DNA of 9,539 bases, taken from the NCBI GenBank assembly GCA_022360595.1, contig JAKSCN010000136.1:1-9539 (forward strand), given 5' to 3'. How positions within the stretch are numbered: the first letter of the stretch is position 1; the number at the start of each line of letters is the position of its first letter. Position numbers and translations under genes: made by a program. This DNA is from Chromatiales bacterium (GTDB lineage: Bacteria > Pseudomonadota > Gammaproteobacteria > Chromatiales > Chromatiaceae). Below are positions 5,488 through 9,539 of this stretch, in pieces. The notes below the pieces were generated by a model. That model was given only the letters and a program-made list of their open reading frames with translations, was not told the origin of the DNA and ran no database searches.

Positions 5488-7770
5488 ATGTTGCGAGTTT
5501 CTTCCATATTTTTAGCCCTAATCTTAATGCCTACCCATCTATTTGCGTTGGGATTAGGCAAAATTAATGTTCACTCTTTTCTTAGCCAGCCACTGGACGC
5601 CGAGATTGATCTGGTATCCGCCAATCCCGATGAGATAGAGGATGTCCACGTTAAGCTGGCTGATGGCAACGTTTTTCAGGCGGCTGGTCTGGATCGTCCT
5701 TTTTTACTGACCAAACTTAAATTCGAGACCCGCCTGGATAGTCAGGGCCAACCCAAGGTGATGGTTACATCCGATAATGCGATACGTGAGCCATTCCTGA
5801 ATTTTATTGTCCAGATGCGCTCACGCGAGGGTGTGGTGCGTAGAACCTACGCGATTCTGTTGGATCCACCCAGCTACCGCCCCGAGGTGCAGCCGGTTAC
5901 TCAGCAGCTCACTGTAAATAAAGCGGCAGACCGATCGCCTGCGGTAGCGCAAAGTAGCGCCACTACCTATGGGCCGGTGAAAAGAGCGGAAACTCTCTGG
6001 GTTATTGCCGATAAGATACGTCCTGACCAACAGGTCACCATCGAGCAGATGATGATCGCACTCCAGCAGTCGAACGAGCACGCTTTTGTCGGTAGCAACA
6101 TCAATAATTTGCGCGTGGGTTCAATTCTGGATATACCACCTCGCAGCGATATTGAACGAACCGACCCGACTACGGCGCGTCAACTGTTTTTGGCGCAAAC
6201 CAGTAATTGGCAGCAACGTAGCCAACTCACGGCAGCAGCACCCGCCAGGCGTGCAGAGGGAACGGTGCTGGCCTCTGAGATGACGAACACACCGCAAACA
6301 CCAGCGGCAAGCAGGCGTGGAAGTCTGCGCGTAGTGGGTGTCGGAAGAGAGTGGTTGCTGGATCTCGATAGTCATCCGGGGGAGAAGGTCTATCCGTTTT
6401 CGCCGGATGAACAGCTACGTGAAGAGATAGCCGATACCGAGCAGGATCTGAGTGCGGTCAAGGATATTAATCGTGATCTTGGCGATCTGAAGCTGGCGTT
6501 GGAGACTAAGATTGAGACCTTGCAAGCTGCGTTGGCCGAGAAAGATAAGACCATTGCCGAATTGCAAAAACAACTGGCTACTGTGCAAGGTGAAGCCACC
6601 TCTGGTGATTCTGCTAAAGACGCCGTCGCCGCTACAGGCACGCACGCCTTAACACCGGCAACGGATAGTGGTAATGGCGATGCTGTGGTGGCTGACGCTG
6701 ATCCCGCAACGCCAGGCGCTATTGATATTAGCCAGCCGTTGCCGGCGCAGCCCGAGCAGAATGCTCAGCCATCCACCAAGCCCGAATCGGCGCAACAAGA
6801 GCAACTGAAGCCGATAGAGCCAGTGCAGCCCTTCTGGAAGAATGAGCGCTGGTTTATTGGTGGCGGCGTGATCGCAAGCGGCTTGCTGCTGCTTCTGTTC
6901 CTGTTTCTGCGCAGAACTCGCAAGCGCGAAGAGGAGGTGGAAAATCTGTTGATTCCGACAACCGGAGGCTATAAAGGGGAAGCCGAACAGATTGAAGAGG
7001 ACCTTCTTCTTGGCGGCGTCTTTGAAGAGTCTCAGGAAGTGGAATTGGAAGGCAGTGATGAAAATGTATCCACAACGGCTGATTATATAGAGCCGCCTGC
7101 AGATATTGCCGCTGTGTTGACTGAGGCTGATATCTATCTTGCTTATCGCCGTTATACACCGGCAGAGACACTGATCAAAGAGGCGATGGAGACGAGCCCC
7201 TCCAACCCTGAGCTGAAAGCAAAACTGCTCGAAATTTATGCCTTCAAAAAGGATAAAGCGAGTTATAGAGAGTATCTTGATGAAGTGGGCGAAGAGCTGT
7301 TTCAACACTCGTTTGAATTGAAAGAGCGCGTCATGGAAATGACTCGCGATCTGATTCCCGATCATCCTTTGGTGGTGGAGGAGAGAGCTGCTGCACCAAC
7401 ACCCCTCCCTGAACAGTCGGCGCAGGTGCTTGATATCGACTCAATACCGGCCCTGTTTAAAGATAGTCCGGCCAGCCCGGATGATATCTCCATCGATGAT
7501 CTTATGGTGGAAGACGAAGAGGCAACGGCCCCTGCCGAAGAGGTGATCGAGGGCCTTGGGTTGCCGGATGATCTTGAGTTGACTGATGAACTGGAGATAC
7601 CCCAAACCCTCGAAATGCCCGAAGAGCTGGAATTGGAACTGGTGGCTCATGCGGATGCCACGGAGCCTGATGTTTTACAAATTGATCCCGAAGCATTCAA
7701 TGCTTTGAATGACGACTTTGATGTGGTTGAGGAGATCAGCATCGAGCCCAAAGACGATAAGGCCCCCTAG
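5488..7770 (+). CDS. fimV: FimV/HubP-family polar scaffold protein (C-terminal domain apparently missing)
   Basis: A 760-residue inner-membrane protein. FimV/HubP proteins mark the cell pole, bind peptidoglycan through LysM and organise type IV pili, flagella or chemotaxis proteins. Visible in order: signal peptide ending HLFA (1-20); the conserved N-terminal domain (21-128, starting LGLGKI, with SFLSQPLDAEI and RRTYAILLDPP); LysM (about 160-217, YGPVKRAETLWVIA ... LRVGSILDIPP); coiled coil (about 305-367); a proline/alanine-rich linker; one transmembrane helix (about 455-475); and a TPR-like repeat (about 543-600, EADIYLAYRRYTPAETLI ... LLEIYAFKKD). Last is a very acidic tail (640-760). The usual C-terminal FimV domain (LDLARAYIDMGD-like) is not seen. 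The ATG at 5488 is supported by the signal peptide, though the Shine-Dalgarno (GGA) is weak. It has a long leader of its own and is not beside the usual asd or truA neighbours. Confidence 0.88.
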   Translation: MLRVSSIFLALILMPTHLFALGLGKINVHSFLSQPLDAEIDLVSANPDEIEDVHVKLADGNVFQAAGLDRPFLLTKLKFETRLDSQGQPKVMVTSDNAIREPFLNFIVQMRSREGVVRRTYAILLDPPSYRPEVQPVTQQLTVNKAADRSPAVAQSSATTYGPVKRAETLWVIADKIRPDQQVTIEQMMIALQQSNEHAFVGSNINNLRVGSILDIPPRSDIERTDPTTARQLFLAQTSNWQQRSQLTAAAPARRAEGTVLASEMTNTPQTPAASRRGSLRVVGVGREWLLDLDSHPGEKVYPFSPDEQLREEIADTEQDLSAVKDINRDLGDLKLALETKIETLQAALAEKDKTIAELQKQLATVQGEATSGDSAKDAVAATGTHALTPATDSGNGDAVVADADPATPGAIDISQPLPAQPEQNAQPSTKPESAQQEQLKPIEPVQPFWKNERWFIGGGVIASGLLLLLFLFLRRTRKREEEVENLLIPTTGGYKGEAEQIEEDLLLGGVFEESQEVELEGSDENVSTTADYIEPPADIAAVLTEADIYLAYRRYTPAETLIKEAMETSPSNPELKAKLLEIYAFKKDKASYREYLDEVGEELFQHSFELKERVMEMTRDLIPDHPLVVEERAAAPTPLPEQSAQVLDIDSIPALFKDSPASPDDISIDDLMVEDEEATAPAEEVIEGLGLPDDLELTDELEIPQTLEMPEELELELVAHADATEPDVLQIDPEAFNALNDDFDVVEEISIEPKDDKAP

Positions 7771-7789
7771 GGCCAGTTAACCATTTTTT
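7761..7789 (+). terminator. Terminator-like hairpin overlapping the fimV stop codon
   Basis: Arms GGCCC (7761-7765) and GGGCC (7770-7774) with loop CCTA enclose the stop codon TAG (7768-7770). A run of six T lies at 7784-7789. The 9-nt gap between stem and T run is longer than usual, so efficiency is uncertain. Confidence 0.4.
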
Positions 7790-7819
7790 CCCTCTCCCGC
7801 TAAATTTTTCAGCCCCGTG

Positions 7820-7851
7820 TTTACCGCTTCAAAGTGATATGAAGCGGTAAA
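7820..7851. terminator. Strong perfect hairpin downstream of fimV
   Basis: Perfect 12-bp arms TTTACCGCTTCA (7820-7831) and TGAAGCGGTAAA (7840-7851) with an 8-nt loop. The + strand T content after it is only moderate (CATTATTG), so it is better seen as a backup terminator or 3' end stem. On the - strand it is followed within about 10 nt by AAAAATTT, which does not give a T-only run. Confidence 0.5.
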
Positions 7852-8083
7852 TGCCATTATTGCCTCAGAATAGAAGCAACTTCTTATGTTCTGGATTTGC
7901 TATTTTTAGTCATTATTCATTACTTTTATAACGCTGGTTTTCACTGTTAACAGATTGAAAAATAAACAATTAATTAACAGGGTGCAGTGATTCCGGTTTT
8001 TTTGCCATAAATTGGCTTATTGCATGGACTATATCTTTTTGTTGAGTACTTACTTGTTTGTTCCGAGGACTATGGTGTATACG
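7852..8083. other. AT-rich intergenic stretch with no recognised gene
   Basis: Visibly AT-rich sequence between the fimV terminator hairpin and the CBS-gene leader. It contains a T7 run (near 7999) without a preceding stem and the palindrome GTATAC (8077-8082). A weak promoter-like pair, TTGTTT (8054-8059) and TATACG (8078-8083), is 18 nt apart. An open frame on the - strand crosses it but has no ribosome binding site and an unconvincing composition. I see no gene here. Confidence 0.5.
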
Positions 8084-8198
8084 TTTATCCGAGAGGGGCG
8101 GATAAAAGGCTCTAATAGGTCTTAAAAAAAGAGAACCCCTCCTGGCTGATCTGCACTGCAGCATCAGTAAGAAGTAAATCAAAAGAGGATGAATAACT
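8084..8198 (+). promoter_or_regulatory. Structured leader upstream of the CBS-domain gene
   Basis: Hairpin 1 has perfect arms TTTATCCG (8084-8091) and CGGATAAA (8099-8106). Its 7-nt loop contains GAGGGG (8093-8098), the exact complement of CCCCTC (8136-8141), so a pseudoknot is possible. Hairpin 2 pairs CTGATCTGC (8146-8154) with GCAG and ATCAG (8158-8167, one bulged C). The ribosome binding site AGAGGA (8184-8189) lies 9 nt before the ATG, and its GAGG could alternatively pair with CCTC (8138-8141). This resembles no riboswitch class I know, and the pairings are read by eye. Confidence 0.35.
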
Positions 8199-8663
8199 AT
8201 GCTGGTACAACAAGTAATGTCTCGCTCACCCCGTTCGGTTACGCCTGATACGGATCTGGTGGAAGTGGTGTCCCTGATGTGTCTTTACCGCTACAGTGGT
8301 TTACCGGTATTGGATGGGGATGAGATGGTAGGCTTTATTGCTGAAAAAGATGTGCTGCATCGCCTATTCCCAACTCTAGAGGAGATGATGACTGAAGGAT
8401 TAGGTTCGGTCGCATTGGATGACATGTTGGGCCGCTATAAGGATGTAGTGAATTTGAAAGTGCGTGAGCTGATGGCAGAGAACGTCATTACCGTAGCACC
8501 TGACGACCATATACTGCGTGCTGCCACCACAATGGTGCGACACAAATTCCGTCGTATTCCTGTTGCCGAGGATGGCAAATTGGTCGGTATGCTGAGCTTA
8601 GGTGATATTCATAAGGCGATCTTTCTCGCCAATATCTCCGATGGGCTCTGCAACAAGAGCTGA
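8199..8663 (+). CDS. Two-CBS-domain protein, probable nucleotide-sensing regulator
   Basis: A 154-residue soluble protein made almost entirely of a Bateman module. CBS domain 1 is at about residues 1-56 (VMSRSPRSVTPDTDLVEV ... SGLPVLDGDEMVGFIAEKD). CBS domain 2 is at about 87-143 (VRELMAENVITVAPDD ... RRIPVAEDGKLVGMLSLGD). They are joined by a charged linker with several Met and Glu. Such pairs bind AMP, ATP, SAM or similar ligands and adjust partner proteins; the ligand here cannot be told. There is no catalytic or membrane domain, so it must act on a partner. The ATG at 8199 is preceded by AGAGGA at a 9-nt spacing. The gene stands alone, with fimV upstream behind terminator-like hairpins and ribE converging from the other side. 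The long leader suggests post-transcriptional control. Confidence 0.85.
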   Translation: MLVQQVMSRSPRSVTPDTDLVEVVSLMCLYRYSGLPVLDGDEMVGFIAEKDVLHRLFPTLEEMMTEGLGSVALDDMLGRYKDVVNLKVRELMAENVITVAPDDHILRAATTMVRHKFRRIPVAEDGKLVGMLSLGDIHKAIFLANISDGLCNKS

Positions 8664-8693
8664 CTAATATAGCCAGCCCCTGATATCAGCAGG

Positions 8694-8711
8694 TGGGGAG
8701 GGTGCTCCTCA
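8694..8711. terminator. Hairpin between convergent CBS gene and ribE
   Basis: TGGGGAG (8694-8700) pairs with CTCCTCA (8705-8711) in seven pairs, one of them G-T, with loop GGTG. TCTGCTCTTATT follows on the + strand, a loosely T-rich tail. A 10-bp palindrome CTGATATCAG lies just upstream (near 8675-8684). It probably ends the CBS transcript and may serve ribE in the other direction. Confidence 0.4.
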
Positions 8712-8718
8712 TCTGCTC

Positions 8719-9327
8719 TTATTGACGACTCTCCATAACCCGCTCAACGGTATCGACTATCGCCTGGGTCTGCGGGTCGATTTCAATATTGATCAGATCA
8801 CCCACAACACGGGTGCCGATGTTGGTGCGGGCCAATGTCTCTGGGATCAGGTTGACGTTGAACCGATTTTTCTCAACTTCGCCAATGGTGAGGCTGATGC
8901 CGTCGATACCGATATAACCTTTACTGAAAATATATTTCTGAAACTCAGCCGGCAGCTCAAACCACACTGTACGGTTATTCTCGGTGACAATCACATCAAT
9001 CACACTCGCGCAGCAGATGATATGGCCGGACATCTGATGTCCTCCTATCTCATCACCAAAACGGGCCGCCCGTTCAAAGTTGACTCGTTCACCCACGCTT
9101 AGCTTACCCAGATTGGTCAGCCGCAGTGTCTCCTGCATCAGATCGAACGAAACACGATTACCATTGATCGTTTTAACCGTCAGGCAGCAACCGTTATGCG
9201 CAATCGATGCTCCTGGCTGTAACTCAGTTAGAGCCTGTTCAGGCAGGATGATGGTATGGGTTCGGAAGTTTGTCTTCTCTACAATCTCCACAACTTCTGC
9301 TGTGCCCTGAACGATACCGGTAAACAT
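8719..9327 (-). CDS. ribE: Riboflavin synthase alpha chain
   Basis: A 202-residue enzyme that dismutates two molecules of 6,7-dimethyl-8-ribityllumazine into riboflavin and 5-amino-6-ribitylaminouracil, the last step of riboflavin synthesis. The N-terminus MFTGIVQG is diagnostic. Two homologous lumazine-binding barrels are visible, residues 1 to about 97 (NGCCLTV, FDLMQETLRLTNLG, VNFERA, GGHQMSGH) and about 98-190 (GIDGISLTIGEV, NLIPETLARTNIG, VNIEID-like NIEIDPQTQAIVDTVERV). It is close to the E. coli enzyme (named ribC or ribE there), which is also encoded apart from the rib operon. The ATG at 9327 has GAAGG about 8 nt upstream. No FMN-riboswitch-like sequence is seen in the roughly 130 nt upstream. 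A weak promoter is possible (TTAGCG 9413-9418 and TATCAT 9389-9394, - strand, 18 nt apart). No rib neighbour is visible, and a strong terminator isolates it from the gene to the right. Confidence 0.95.
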   Translation of the reverse strand: MFTGIVQGTAEVVEIVEKTNFRTHTIILPEQALTELQPGASIAHNGCCLTVKTINGNRVSFDLMQETLRLTNLGKLSVGERVNFERAARFGDEIGGHQMSGHIICCASVIDVIVTENNRTVWFELPAEFQKYIFSKGYIGIDGISLTIGEVEKNRFNVNLIPETLARTNIGTRVVGDLINIEIDPQTQAIVDTVERVMESRQ

Positions 9328-9452
9328 GTTTAAACCTTCGGTGCTATTTGAAATTGGTGTTAACAGGCCCCAACAGACCCAGGAGCCAATGATACCGCCA
9401 TTCTCTCGAAGCCGCTAAGCAGGGTGGGAGTAGTAAGAAATTGAATAGCGAT

Positions 9453-9481
9453 AAAAAAGAACCCCTGAATGATAGGGGTTC
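9453..9481 (-). terminator. Rho-independent terminator of the gene beyond the right edge
   Basis: On the - strand, GAACCCCT (9481-9474) pairs with AGGGGTTC (9466-9459) around a 7-nt loop and is followed directly by six T (9458-9453). This is a textbook intrinsic terminator. It ends a - strand transcript entering from the right, so ribE must have its own promoter. Confidence 0.85.
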
Positions 9482-9502
9482 CTGCAGTGTGCGGTGTTAC
9501 TA

Positions 9503-9539
9503 CTATTCGGGAATATTGGGTGGATCGAGATCTTCCACG
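9503..9539 (-). CDS. C-terminal end of an unidentified - strand gene (5' part outside window)
   Basis: Reading the - strand from the right edge, an open frame gives the last residues VEDLDPPNIPE and a TAG stop at 9503-9505. A strong terminator starts 21 nt downstream, as expected for a real gene end. Only eleven residues are visible and I do not recognise the protein. Confidence 0.4.
   Translation of the reverse strand, partial: VEDLDPPNIPE

Noticed and set aside
6649..7365. 238-residue open frame on the - strand inside fimV
   Set aside because: It lies wholly antisense to the FimV transmembrane and TPR-like regions; its Phe, Ile and Arg runs mirror the acidic codons of FimV.
7970..8182. 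70-residue - strand frame in the intergenic region before the CBS gene
   Set aside because: No ribosome binding site, and it covers the leader hairpins and ribosome binding site of the CBS gene; composition is not protein-like.
9360..9401. 13-codon - strand mini-ORF (MAVSLAPGSVGAC) in the ribE leader
   Set aside because: No clear ribosome binding site and no attenuator structure after it; such short frames occur by chance.
9328..9458. FMN riboswitch upstream of ribE
   Set aside because: The conserved GGGGCGGGGUGAAAUUCCC-like core is absent on the - strand.

Overview
The window looks like a chromosomal stretch of a free-living or symbiotic gammaproteobacterium of moderate G+C. The riboflavin synthase is close to the E. 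coli type, and a FimV/HubP-family polar protein is a gammaproteobacterial hallmark. A sulfur-oxidiser-like lineage is a guess from overall gene style only. There is no tRNA, rRNA, CRISPR array, transposase or phage gene. Gene density is high, with two longer non-coding stretches.

Layout. The left edge (to 557) is the C-terminal part of a Pit-type phosphate transporter, closed by a strong hairpin. Next comes a tight two-gene operon on the + strand (636-2696): a small P-loop kinase/ATPase-like protein and, 3 nt later, a metallophosphoesterase of the PPP phosphatase type with a putative, degenerate FHA-like domain in its N-terminal half. Three genes follow on the - strand. One is a cytoplasmic protein with an L7/L12-like N-terminal domain and a proline-rich tail. 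The other two form a tight pair: a spore-photoproduct-lyase-family radical SAM protein and an exported thioredoxin-like protein. For both members of that pair I prefer starts downstream of the longest open frame.

A 328-nt divergent region with a sigma70-like promoter and a perfect inverted repeat (5295-5314) separates the lyase from a large + strand fimV/hubP-like gene (5488-7770). That protein has the signal peptide, conserved N-terminal domain, LysM, coiled coil, transmembrane segment and one TPR-like region, but appears to lack the usual FimV C-terminal domain. A 428-nt AT-rich intergenic region follows, carrying terminator-like hairpins and then a structured leader in front of a two-CBS-domain protein (8199-8663). 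Riboflavin synthase (ribE, - strand) converges on it. At the right edge is a rho-independent terminator belonging to a further - strand gene, of which only about 11 C-terminal codons are visible.

The best candidate for something under-described is the kinase-like plus FHA-like/phosphatase pair, whose domains recall a split polynucleotide kinase-phosphatase. Second is the SPL-family radical SAM enzyme paired with an exported thioredoxin-like protein in a presumed non-spore-former. Third is the structured leader of the CBS gene. All functional assignments are from reading motifs; no database search was run.
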